Assembly: GCA_035557475.1 (NCBI GenBank)
Contig: DATMDV010000143.1
Coordinates: 1-28,298 of the forward strand
DNA from: JALOLG01 sp035557475
Lineage (GTDB): Bacteria > Actinomycetota > Acidimicrobiia > Acidimicrobiales > Ilumatobacteraceae
Reading direction: 5' to 3'
DNA: 28,298 nt
A program made the translations under genes and the position numbers. Every line of letters starts with the position of its first letter. Positions within the stretch are counted from its first letter, which is position 1. Of this stretch, positions 7,007 through 13,816 are shown in pieces. The notes beneath the pieces are model-generated. The model was not told the DNA's origin. It worked only from the letters and a program-made list of their open reading frames with translations, and searched no databases.

Positions 7007-7662
7007 CGCGCCAGGAACGCGAGCGTGCGCTCGAGTGCCAGCGCCGCCGACGCCGGGTGATACGACGCGCGAACGTCGCAGTTGAACCCGTGGTCGGCCT
7101 CCTCGTAGACGTGGATCTCGACGTCGGGGTACTGCTCGGCGATCTTGGCGACCCCGTCGAGCGGGATCGCCGCGTCGAGAGCGCCGAAGTGGAGCAACAC
7201 CGGGCACTTCGGTGCGCGGTCGAGGAACTGCGTGATCTGGCCGCCGTAGTACCCGACCGCGGCAGTGACTGGAAGCTCGCTGGCGGACAACCAGGCGAGC
7301 GAACCACCCCAGCAATAGCCGACCGTCGCGACCGGTCCGGTCGGCGCCACGTGGGCGACCGCGGCGGCGACGTCGAGCATCGTCACGTCCCACTCGATCG
7401 CGGTGCGGATCTCACGGCCACGCGCGACGTCGTCCGATGTGTAGCCGAGCTCGATGCCGCGCTCGACGCGGTCGAACAGCGCCGGCGCGACGGCATGGAA
7501 GCCGAGCCCCGCGTACTGGTCGACGACCGATCGGATGTGCGCGTTGAGCCCGAAGATCTCCTGCACGATGACGACCGCCGCGGTCGGTTGCTCGGGTCGT
7601 GACTCGTACGCCGCGAGCCGGTGCCCGTCGCGGGCGGTGAGCTCGATCGTGGCGGCTCCCAT
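7003..7662 (-). CDS. Dienelactone-hydrolase family protein
   Basis: A 219-residue alpha/beta hydrolase with the complete DLH signature: E35 (VQEIFGLN), nucleophile C117 (GYCWGG), D163 (FGALDAAIP) and H191 (EADHGFN). DLH enzymes open muconolactone-type lactones in other aromatic pathways. In the 4,5-cleavage route the lactone is PDC, normally opened by LigI, so the role here is unassigned; it might act on PDC, a related lactone or an ester. The ATG at 7660-7662 has a strong SD (GAGGAGG, seven bases away). It heads the operon with ligJ, ligK and the DUF1932 gene, and operator 2 lies about 30 bp upstream. Confidence 0.88.
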   Translation of the reverse strand: MGAATIELTARDGHRLAAYESRPEQPTAAVVIVQEIFGLNAHIRSVVDQYAGLGFHAVAPALFDRVERGIELGYTSDDVARGREIRTAIEWDVTMLDVAAAVAHVAPTGPVATVGYCWGGSLAWLSASELPVTAAVGYYGGQITQFLDRAPKCPVLLHFGALDAAIPLDGVAKIAEQYPDVEIHVYEEADHGFNCDVRASYHPASAALALERTLAFLAR

Positions 7663-7693
7663 GGTCGTTCCTCCTCTTGCCCAGCTGCTGCCC

Positions 7694-7709
7694 AGATTGT
7701 CGACAATCT
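7694..7709. promoter_or_regulatory. Palindromic operator 2 (hydrolase operon/pobA intergenic)
   Basis: A perfect 16-bp palindrome, AGATTGTCGACAATCT, contains the same 12-bp core as operators 1 and 3. It lies between the divergent DLH-ligJ-ligK operon and pobA, 31 bp before the hydrolase ATG and 45 bp before the pobA start, so one bound dimer could control both. A possible pobA -10 (CATACT, 7722-7727) lies downstream. The TTGTCG inside the palindrome could act as a -35, although the 19-bp spacing is long. Confidence 0.85.
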
Positions 7710-7754
7710 CGTGGCCGATGTCATACTAGGACGGCGCATCGGAGGGGGTCAGGG

Positions 7755-8930
7755 TTGAGGACGCAGGTGGCGATCATCGGTGCCGGACCCGCCGGAACGC
7801 TGTTCTCCCACCTGCTCGACCGGGCCGGCATCGAGAGCGTCGTGCTCGAACGCCAGAGCCGCGAGCACGTCCTCAGCCGCATCCGCGCCGGCGTGCTCGA
7901 GTGGGGATCCGTCCAACTGCTGCGCGACGCCGGGGTCGGCGCCCGGATGGACGCCGAGGGCCAGATCCACGACGGCACCGGCATCGCCTGGGCCGGGCGC
8001 GACTACTTCTTCATCGACGTCAAGAAGCACACCGGGCTGCAGGTCATGGCCTACGGCCAGACGATGATCCAGGAGGATCTCTATCTCGCCCGCGAGGCGG
8101 CCGGAGGTCAACTGCACTTCGAGGTGTCCGACGTCCACCCGCACGACGTCACGACCCATTTGCCGTACGTCACGTACGTGCTCGATGGAACCCAGCACCG
8201 GATCGACTGTGACTTCGTCGTGGGATGCGACGGCTACCACGGCGTGAGCCGCACGGTCATCCCGCCGGGCGTGATCCGCACCTACTCGAAGGAGTACCCG
8301 TTCGGCTGGCTCGGGATCCTTTCCGAGACACCGCCGCTGCACGACATCATCTACTGCAACCACCCGCGCGGCTTCGCCCTCGCGTCCCAGCGCAATCCGC
8401 AGCTCAGCCGGTACTACGTGCAGTGCCCGCTCGACGACACCGTCGGCGACTGGCCCGACGCGCGGTTCTGGTCGGAGTTCACGGCTCGAATCCCCGCGTT
8501 CATGGCTGATCAGCTCGTCACCGGTCCTTCGATCGAGAAGTCGATCGCGCCGCTCCGCAGCTTCGTCGCCGAGCCGATGCGGTTCGGGAACCTGTTCCTC
8601 GCCGGTGACGCGGCGCACATCGTGCCGCCAACCGGCGCCAAGGGTCTCAATCTCGCGATCTCCGACGTCTACTACCTGTCGCGCGGGATGGTGCAGCACT
8701 ACGACGACCGCGACGACCACTACCTCGACCGCTACTCGGAGATGGCGCTCCGCCGGGTGTGGGGTTCGGTGCGGTTCTCGTGGTGGCTCACCAAGTTGCT
8801 CCACCGCTTCCCCGACCAGACCGAGTTCGACCAACGCGCCCAAGAGGTCGAGCTCGACTACCTCGCCTCGTCAGTCCATGCCCAGGCGTCGGTGTGCGAG
8901 CAGTACGCCGGACTGCCCTACGAAGACTGA
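7755..8930 (+). CDS. pobA: 4-hydroxybenzoate 3-monooxygenase
   Basis: A 391-residue FAD aromatic hydroxylase, close to the 394 residues of Pseudomonas PobA. It converts 4-hydroxybenzoate to protocatechuate with NAD(P)H and O2. FAD motifs are GAGPAG (9-14), the DG motif (CDGYHG, 158-163) and GDAAHIVPPTGAKGLNL (284-300). Substrate residues known from p-hydroxybenzoate hydroxylase are present: Y200, S211, R213 and Y384. The TTG at 7755 gives MRTQVAIIGAGP, matching the family N-terminus, and has GGAGG nine bases upstream (7741-7745). The GTG at 7767 would cut into the first beta strand. The helix that sets NADH/NADPH preference reads RQSREHVLSRIRAG here, so cofactor choice is open. Its 3' end overlaps the converging SRPBCC gene by 13 bp. 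Confidence 0.95.
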   Translation: MRTQVAIIGAGPAGTLFSHLLDRAGIESVVLERQSREHVLSRIRAGVLEWGSVQLLRDAGVGARMDAEGQIHDGTGIAWAGRDYFFIDVKKHTGLQVMAYGQTMIQEDLYLAREAAGGQLHFEVSDVHPHDVTTHLPYVTYVLDGTQHRIDCDFVVGCDGYHGVSRTVIPPGVIRTYSKEYPFGWLGILSETPPLHDIIYCNHPRGFALASQRNPQLSRYYVQCPLDDTVGDWPDARFWSEFTARIPAFMADQLVTGPSIEKSIAPLRSFVAEPMRFGNLFLAGDAAHIVPPTGAKGLNLAISDVYYLSRGMVQHYDDRDDHYLDRYSEMALRRVWGSVRFSWWLTKLLHRFPDQTEFDQRAQEVELDYLASSVHAQASVCEQYAGLPYED

Positions 8931-9358
8931 CGCGCCGCCTTCTGCGAGAGCCCGTCGGCGCACTGCTGGAGGAACCGCCGGATGCCGCGCTGGAGGATCG
9001 CCCCAGTGCCGGGGATCTTCGGAGAGAACGACGCCCGCCAGTTGATGGCGGTGCCATCGCTGGCGTCCTCGAGGTCGACGGTTGCCCGATAGTCCTTGAT
9101 GGCCAAACCAGAGATCGAGACGTACCCGAGCCGGCGGCCCGGCACGATCTCGACGATCTCGTCGCGACCCGTCACACGTCCACGCTTGAAGACGCGGATC
9201 GCGCCGACGCCCTCGGGCGGCGGGTCACCGCTGCGTTCGAGCTCGAACGAATCGATCGGTGCCCAGTTCGGCCACGTCGATCCGTCGGCCAGCAGGCGAA
9301 ACACCGCGTCGGCGCTCGCCGTCGTCCGGGCGTTGACATCGATCTGTCGCAGCCTCAC
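8918..9358 (-). CDS. SRPBCC-family (polyketide cyclase/START-like) protein
   Basis: A 146-residue protein of the helix-grip SRPBCC fold. The N-terminal strand RQIDVNARTTASADAVFRLLADGSTWPNW, the central PEGVGAIRVFKRGR and GRRLGYVSISG strands, and a long C-terminal helix are typical (segments paraphrased from residues 5-33, 48-60 and 78-88). Such proteins bind hydrophobic small molecules; the ligand is unknown. The start is the GTG at 9358. There is no SD, but TACATT (9367-9372) lies eight bases upstream, suggesting a leaderless mRNA. It follows the subtilisin gene by 19 bp on the same strand and overlaps pobA tail to tail. Confidence 0.8.
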   Translation of the reverse strand: MRLRQIDVNARTTASADAVFRLLADGSTWPNWAPIDSFELERSGDPPPEGVGAIRVFKRGRVTGRDEIVEIVPGRRLGYVSISGLAIKDYRATVDLEDASDGTAINWRASFSPKIPGTGAILQRGIRRFLQQCADGLSQKAARQSS

Positions 9359-9366
9359 GTTGCGTC

Positions 9367-9372
9367 AATGTA
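9367..9372 (-). promoter_or_regulatory. Putative -10 element of the SRPBCC gene
   Basis: TACATT on the minus strand lies eight bases before the GTG, with no SD between. Transcription would begin at or near the start codon. No convincing -35 is seen. The placement matches several other genes in this window. Confidence 0.4.
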
Positions 9373-9377
9373 CGGCG

Positions 9378-10880
9378 TCACGACGTGACAGCCGCGACCG
9401 CGGCCATCACGTCGACCAGACCGGTGCCCTTGTCGAACGACGTGCTGTACCCGCCAACCGTCGTGTAGGACGCGCCGTTGGTGTAGTGGTACGTGGTCGA
9501 CTTGAGCGCACCCTCGATCTCGGCCGGCGTCGCCGACGGGTTCGCCTGGAACAGCTGGGCGACGATCCCCGCGATGTGCGGAGCCGCCATCGACGTGCCG
9601 CTGATGGTGTTGAACGTGCCGATGTCGAGCACGCCAGGCCCGTTGTTCGGTGCCATGCCGGTCGAGCAGATCACGAGGTACGGACGGCATGCCGACTCGA
9701 TGTCCTCGCCGGGGGCCGACAGGTCGGGCCACGTCGACGGATCTGCGGCGGCGCCGCGTGACGAGAACTCGCTGACGGTGCCGTCGCGTGTTCCCGTGCC
9801 CTGGTCGAAGTAGGACGCGACCGAGAGGATTCCGCCGGTCGGGTCCTGGCCGGGAGGGTTGGTCACGCTGGCCGAGCCGTCGCCGCCGTCGTTGCCTGCT
9901 GCCCACACGGTCACGACGCCATCGGCGGCGAGTGCTCGTTGCAGCTTGACCGTGGCCGACTCGGGATCGAACGATCCGCCGCCGATCGGACCGTACGAGT
10001 TGTTCGTCACCTTGATCGGTGGGCACGTGGTGGCCGGCACACCCGCTCCGCACGGCGCGTTGTGGTTCTCGAGCACCCAGTTGAGCGCCGAATCGGCGCC
10101 GACGATCAGCAGCACTGCGCCGGTCGAGATCGAAACGAGACTCGCACCGGGTGCGGCTCCCTGGAGTTGCGTGCCGTCGGTCAGCGTCGTCGCCCGTCCG
10201 GCGACGATGCCGTTCACGTGCGTGCCGTGACCGCCCCCGGAGATCGTGTCGGTGTCGACGGCGTTCGGGACGCGCACGACACAACTCGTGGTGGTCGTGC
10301 TCTCGTCGAGACAGATGCTCTTCAAGTTGGCGACGACCGCACTGGAGCCATCTGCGTTCCTGAAGAACGGATGGGTGGGGTCGACGCCCGAGTCGATCAC
10401 GGCCACCGAGACGCCCGAGCCGTCGAGCGCGTGGCCGTTGGCGCCGGTGAGGGTGGCGACAGCTTCGGCACCGCGCGTCGCGGTGTTGCTGGTGTCGAGC
10501 GTGTACTCGATCGGTGTGTTGCCTTCCAGGTAGGTCACCCCGGGCTGCGCCGCGGCGGCGGTGATCTGGGCGGCCGTGCCGCTCGCGACAGCGACGCCGA
10601 CACGGTCGAACGTGGTCACCAGGCGCATGCCGCTCGCGGCCACCGCCTGGCGGGCCGCAGCGATGTTGCTGCCGTGGACCATCACCGTCGTGTCGCCGGC
10701 TCCGAGAGTCGCGAGCTGCGCGCTGAGAGCGGACTGGATGCGCGCGGGCGAGGCGGCCCGCCGGGCAGCGTTCGCCGAACCGGCGCCGACGATCGACGCG
10801 GCCACGAGGGCACCCCCAATGAGCACGGCTCCGAAGATCGCCCGTGTAGGACGGCGACGGGAATGAGAGACATCGGACAT
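9378..10880 (-). CDS. Secreted S8-family serine peptidase (subtilisin)
   Basis: A 500-residue exported subtilase. A twin-arginine-like basic N-terminus (SHSRRRPTR) is followed by a hydrophobic stretch and an ANA cleavage site near residue 38. A propeptide-like inhibitor domain spans about residues 60-125 (TVMVHGSNIAAARQAVAASG, RVGVAVASG). The catalytic triad is D163 (VAVIDSGVD), H218 (GGGHGTHVNG) and S430 (SGTSMAAPH), with oxyanion N330 (WAAGN). An ATG at 10880 is preceded by GGAGG eight bases away. The protein probably degrades extracellular protein or processes surface proteins. It shows no link to the surrounding lig genes. Confidence 0.93.
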   Translation of the reverse strand: MSDVSHSRRRPTRAIFGAVLIGGALVAASIVGAGSANAARRAASPARIQSALSAQLATLGAGDTTVMVHGSNIAAARQAVAASGMRLVTTFDRVGVAVASGTAAQITAAAAQPGVTYLEGNTPIEYTLDTSNTATRGAEAVATLTGANGHALDGSGVSVAVIDSGVDPTHPFFRNADGSSAVVANLKSICLDESTTTTSCVVRVPNAVDTDTISGGGHGTHVNGIVAGRATTLTDGTQLQGAAPGASLVSISTGAVLLIVGADSALNWVLENHNAPCGAGVPATTCPPIKVTNNSYGPIGGGSFDPESATVKLQRALAADGVVTVWAAGNDGGDGSASVTNPPGQDPTGGILSVASYFDQGTGTRDGTVSEFSSRGAAADPSTWPDLSAPGEDIESACRPYLVICSTGMAPNNGPGVLDIGTFNTISGTSMAAPHIAGIVAQLFQANPSATPAEIEGALKSTTYHYTNGASYTTVGGYSTSFDKGTGLVDVMAAVAAVTS

Positions 10881-11031
10881 GGGGAAGACCTCCGCTGGGT
10901 TCAGGCAGCGGGGTTACCCAATCGGGTGTGACATGCAACACATCCGTAACAATTTTCGGCACCGAGCGGCCGTTCCGTTGGGTTTCATGGTCGAGCGGTC
11001 GTGCCCGTCACCCAAGTGACACATCCCAGAC

Positions 11032-11050
11032 ACGTCTGAGGGTCAGACGT
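11032..11050 (-). terminator. Inverted repeat at the end of ligB
   Basis: A perfect 8-bp inverted repeat, ACGTCTGA-GGG-TCAGACGT, spans the ligB stop codon (11043-11045). A weaker GTCAC/GTGAC pair follows at 11008-11021. There is no U-tract, so this would be a non-canonical terminator or a 3' stabilising hairpin. The rest of the 162-bp gap (10881-11042) holds the subtilisin SD and an AT-rich stretch around 10950 that probably contains its promoter. Confidence 0.45.
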
Positions 11051-11882
11051 TCTCGAGGATCAGCAGCCCGTTGTGGGTGTTGGACGTCGGGACGTGCGTA
11101 GCGCGGTACACCTCGCGCACCGTGGGTGACATCGCGCCGCGCATGATCAACCACATCACGAGCTCGATGCCCTCCGACCCGGCGTCGCGCATGTACTCGA
11201 GGTGCGAGATCTTGGTGACCGCCTCGGGATCGGCGACGATCTGGTCGAGGAACTGGTAGTCCCACTCGGCGTTGATCAAACCGGCGCGCTCGGCTTGCAA
11301 CTGGTGCGACAGGCCACCCGTTCCGAAGATCACGACCCGCTCATTGCCCTCGTACGACTCGACCGCCCGGCGGATCGCCTGGCCGAGCCGGTAACAGCGA
11401 TGACCGGTGGGCGGCGGGTACTGCACGACGTTGACGGCGAGCGGGATGACTTTGGTCGGCCACGCGTCGGGCTCGCCGAACATCACCGACAAGGGAACGG
11501 TGAGGCCGTGGTCGACCGTCATCTCGTTGACGAGCGTCATGTCGAACTCGTCAAGGATGAGCGACTCGGCGAGGTGCCAGGCCAACTCGGGATGCCCCTC
11601 GACCGCCGGGACCGGACGCGGCCCGAACCCCTCGTCGGCGATCTCGAAGTGCTCGGCCAGACCGAGCGCGAACGTGGGGATCAGCTCGAGCGAGAACGCG
11701 TTGGCGTGATCGTTGTAGACGACGATGCACACGTCGGGATCGACCTCGGCGATCCACTCGCGAGCCGGCGGCAACTTGTCGAAGTACGGCTTCCAGTACG
11801 CATCGCCGGTCTTGCCCTTGTCGACCGCCGCCCCGACGGCCGGGATGTGCGACGTGCCGACTCCACCGACGATCTCAGCCAT
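11043..11882 (-). CDS. ligB: Protocatechuate 4,5-dioxygenase, beta (catalytic) subunit
   Basis: A 279-residue LigB-type extradiol dioxygenase. With LigA it cleaves protocatechuate between C4 and C5 using Fe(II) and O2, giving 4-carboxy-2-hydroxymuconate-6-semialdehyde. Iron ligands match the LigAB structure: H12 (TSHIP), H59 (YNDHANAF) and E240 (GSEGIEL). The catalytic H193 (GGLSHQLQ) and H125 (VDHG) are also present. The ATG at 11882 aligns with family starts (MAEIVGGVGTSHIP), has GAGG nine bases upstream and overlaps the ligA stop. An ATG at 11891 is too close to that SD. It is about 20 residues shorter than Sphingobium LigB, lacking the C-terminal tail. Confidence 0.95.
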   Translation of the reverse strand: MAEIVGGVGTSHIPAVGAAVDKGKTGDAYWKPYFDKLPPAREWIAEVDPDVCIVVYNDHANAFSLELIPTFALGLAEHFEIADEGFGPRPVPAVEGHPELAWHLAESLILDEFDMTLVNEMTVDHGLTVPLSVMFGEPDAWPTKVIPLAVNVVQYPPPTGHRCYRLGQAIRRAVESYEGNERVVIFGTGGLSHQLQAERAGLINAEWDYQFLDQIVADPEAVTKISHLEYMRDAGSEGIELVMWLIMRGAMSPTVREVYRATHVPTSNTHNGLLILENV

Positions 11883-12294
11883 GGTCCGCATCCTCGGGGC
11901 CGGGTCCCTCGGTGGTACGCCGGCTGCGATTGCCGTCGATCGAACGACCTCCGGACACCATCATGGCCACGTACTCCTCCTCGCTGACGCCGGTCTGCTT
12001 GCTCGCCAGTTGCTGGAACGTCATGCCGTCGAAGGCCGCCAGTTTGAACGTGTAGTAGATGTTGCCGCCGAGCTCGAGCAGCCGGAGCCACTGCCGTTCG
12101 AGCACGGCCTCGCGTTGTTCGGGCGTCAACGGGTAGCGGTCGAGGTAGGTGGCTTCGTCGTCCCGGAACAGCTCGCGGTTGCGGGGATCGCTGAGCGACA
12201 TGCAGAACATGTTGAGCGCGTAGCCGGCCCGGCTGCGGCGGCCGTCGAAGACGAACGTGCCGGGGATGTCGTCGTACTCACGAACCCCGGGCAT
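11875..12294 (-). CDS. ligA: Protocatechuate 4,5-dioxygenase, alpha subunit
   Basis: A 139-residue protein, exactly the length of Sphingobium LigA. It is helical and caps the active site of LigB in the alpha2beta2 enzyme. Typical segments are DDIPGTFVFDGRRSRAGYALNMFCMSL, LTPEQREAVLERQWLRLLELGGNIYYTFKLAA (residues about 8-34 and 56-87) and the EEYVAMMVSGGRS end. The ATG at 12294 has no SD; a TACGCT -10 lies six bases upstream, suggesting a leaderless mRNA. The gene overlaps ligB. Operator 3 covers the -35 region, so repression by the GntR protein is likely. Confidence 0.95.
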   Translation of the reverse strand: MPGVREYDDIPGTFVFDGRRSRAGYALNMFCMSLSDPRNRELFRDDEATYLDRYPLTPEQREAVLERQWLRLLELGGNIYYTFKLAAFDGMTFQQLASKQTGVSEEEYVAMMVSGGRSIDGNRSRRTTEGPGPEDADHG

Positions 12295-12300
12295 GCTTCG

Positions 12301-12329
12301 AGCGTACTGTCCACCAAGATTGTCGACAA
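12301..12329 (-). promoter_or_regulatory. ligAB promoter
   Basis: On the minus strand, TTGTCG (12324-12329) and TACGCT (12301-12306) are separated by exactly 17 bp, an acceptable sigma-70-type promoter. The -10 lies six bases before the ligA ATG. The -35 is part of the ATTGTCGACAAT palindrome, so a bound repressor would occlude polymerase. Confidence 0.6.
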
Positions 12330-12330
12330 T
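12319..12330. promoter_or_regulatory. Palindromic operator 3 (ligA/VOC intergenic)
   Basis: A perfect 12-bp palindrome, ATTGTCGACAAT, identical to the cores of operators 1 and 2. It overlaps the ligA -35 element, 24 bp before the ligA start and about 108 bp before the divergent VOC gene. Confidence 0.83.
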
Positions 12331-12357
12331 GTGCGAGCCGGCGATCGCTCGGCGAGA

Positions 12358-12397
12358 CTGAGTCGCCTGACCGGCGGGTCTGAGTCGCCTCACCGGC
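12358..12397 (+). repeat. Pair of 18-bp direct repeats upstream of the VOC gene
   Basis: CTGAGTCGCCTGACCGGC (12358-12375) and CTGAGTCGCCTCACCGGC (12380-12397) match at 17 of 18 bases with a 22-bp period, about two helical turns. A fragment, GACTGAGTGG, follows at 12408-12417. They lie between operator 3 and the VOC gene SD and may be activator sites for that gene; no family can be assigned. Confidence 0.6.
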
Positions 12398-12438
12398 AAA
12401 TGTGGTCGACTGAGTGGACATTGGAGGAGGAGGTAGCG

Positions 12439-12915
12439 ATGGCAGCACCGACGCTCGGCCTGCGACATGCCGTGCTCTGGGTCAGCGACCCGACGGCGTC
12501 GGCCGAGTTCTACGCCGACGTGCTCGGCCTCGAGACCAAGTTCGCCTCGGCCGACGCGGTGTTCATGGCGTCGCCGGCGTCGCTCACCGACCACGATCTC
12601 GGATTGTTCCGCGCCACGCCCGAGCCCGCGAGTCCGCGGCGAGTCGGGCTGTACCACCTCTCGTGGGAGGTACCGACGCTCGACGATCTCGTGGCCGTGC
12701 GCCAGCGTCTCATCGAGCTCGGCTCGTACGTCGGCGAGAACAACCACGGCGTGAGCCGCAGCATCTACGCCCACGATCCCGACGGCATCGAGTTCGAGGT
12801 GATGTGGGAGGTGCCGATCGAGCTGCTGACGCCCGACGAGCCCTCGAACGTACCGCTCGACCTCGACGCCGACATCGCCCGCTTCGGTGCCGCGACGCCC
12901 GGCCGCGGCGGCTGA
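12439..12915 (+). CDS. VOC-superfamily protein with extradiol-dioxygenase-like residues
   Basis: A 158-residue protein of the vicinal-oxygen-chelate fold (glyoxalase/type I extradiol dioxygenase). Putative metal ligands are H10 (LRHAVLWVSD), H73 (LYHLSWEV) and E120 (GIEFEVMW). The stretch NHGVSRSIYAHDPDGIEFE also contains H103 and Y110. The Tyr-to-Glu spacing of ten resembles the catalytic Tyr and Glu ligand of type I extradiol enzymes. It could therefore be a small ring-cleavage dioxygenase, a glyoxalase-like isomerase or a binding protein. The ATG at 12439 has GGAGGAGG (12423-12430) upstream. It is divergent from ligAB and shares operator 3's intergenic region, which hints at a role in aromatic metabolism. 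Confidence 0.82.
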   Translation: MAAPTLGLRHAVLWVSDPTASAEFYADVLGLETKFASADAVFMASPASLTDHDLGLFRATPEPASPRRVGLYHLSWEVPTLDDLVAVRQRLIELGSYVGENNHGVSRSIYAHDPDGIEFEVMWEVPIELLTPDEPSNVPLDLDADIARFGAATPGRGG

Positions 12916-12936
12916 GTCACCGAGCAGAGCGCAACG

Positions 12937-13791
12937 TCACGACGCGAGCTCGGCGACGGCTGCCGCCCACGCGGCGTGCGCCGGATCGATCACGTCGAAG
13001 TGGTCGGCCCCTGGGATGAGAACGAATGTGACGTCACCCGGGCGGTCGGGCCGCGCGAACCGCTCCGGCACGATGTCGTCGGCGTCGCCTTCGATGATCG
13101 CGTACGCCGCGTCGGCGGTGAGGTTCGGCTCGGCGACCGCGTAGCGATCGGGAAACTCCTCGGGCAACCCGCCGAGGAAGTCGACGACCGCGCCGCCGCC
13201 CAGACCGCCCTCGGCACCCATCCGCAGGTTGGTCACCGGAGCCAGACCGACCGCGGCGGCGACGGTGACGGCCGGATCGGCGCCGGGCACGCCGCGTTCG
13301 AGCGTCTCGCGGCCGGCCGCCCAGAGCGCCAGGTGGCCGCCCGCCGAATGACCGACCACGCTCACACGCGTCAGATCGAGGTCGGCGACAGCAGCCACCT
13401 CGGCCAGCTGATCGACTGCCGCGGCCACGTCCTCGAGCGTCCCCGGCCAACCGCCGCCCGGCTGTCCGACCCGGCGGTACTCCACGTTCCACGCTGCGTA
13501 GCCACGTCGAACAAGATCGGCGGCCAGCGGATCCATCAGGTCGAGCCCGTACGCCGCCCGCCAGAACCCACCGTGGATCAGGACGACCACCGGGTGCGGC
13601 CCGGCCGTCGACGGCACCGTCAGCACCGCGAACTGCTCGGCGCTCTCGCCGTACGTGTACGTCGTCGGGGTCGCCGGTTCCGTCGCTCGTTCAGGGGTCG
13701 TCGACGTCACGCCGTCGTCTGCTGACGCGGCGCACGACGTGAGCAACACTGCCATCACCACTGCGACGGCATGACGAGTGCCAGCTCCCAC
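12937..13791 (-). CDS. Lipoprotein alpha/beta hydrolase (esterase-like)
   Basis: A 284-residue protein. A GTG start at 13791 gives a lipoprotein signal (AVAVVMAVLLTSC, lipobox cysteine C20) and then a threonine-rich linker. The hydrolase domain has the oxyanion motif HGGFW, nucleophile GHSAGGHLALWA, acid EGDADDIVP and histidine GADHFDVI, as in the BD-FAE/kynurenine-formamidase-like esterases. It probably acts on esters at the outer face of the membrane; the substrate is unknown. Frame continues far upstream of 13791, but that part is a shadow of the thiamine-diphosphate gene. TAGGGT at 13800-13805 (minus strand) is a possible -10 and may double as a weak SD. Confidence 0.85.
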   Translation of the reverse strand: MGAGTRHAVAVVMAVLLTSCAASADDGVTSTTPERATEPATPTTYTYGESAEQFAVLTVPSTAGPHPVVVLIHGGFWRAAYGLDLMDPLAADLVRRGYAAWNVEYRRVGQPGGGWPGTLEDVAAAVDQLAEVAAVADLDLTRVSVVGHSAGGHLALWAAGRETLERGVPGADPAVTVAAAVGLAPVTNLRMGAEGGLGGGAVVDFLGGLPEEFPDRYAVAEPNLTADAAYAIIEGDADDIVPERFARPDRPGDVTFVLIPGADHFDVIDPAHAAWAAAVAELAS

Positions 13792-13816
13792 ACGGTGCCA
13801 CCCTACGATGCACGGC
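13792..13816. promoter_or_regulatory. 25-bp divergent intergenic with overlapping -10 elements
   Basis: The start codons of two divergent genes (13789-13791 and 13817-13819) are 25 bp apart. A plus-strand TACGAT (13804-13809) lies seven bases before the GTG of the thiamine-diphosphate gene. A minus-strand TAGGGT (13800-13805) lies eight bases before the GTG of the hydrolase. The two hexamers share two bases, so polymerase could occupy only one direction at a time. The -35 regions would fall in the opposite coding sequence and are not convincing. Confidence 0.45.

Noticed and set aside
12295..12774. Upstream extension of the ligA frame.
   Set aside because: It would cross operator 3 and lie opposite the VOC gene. 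Starting at 12294 gives exactly the LigA family length.
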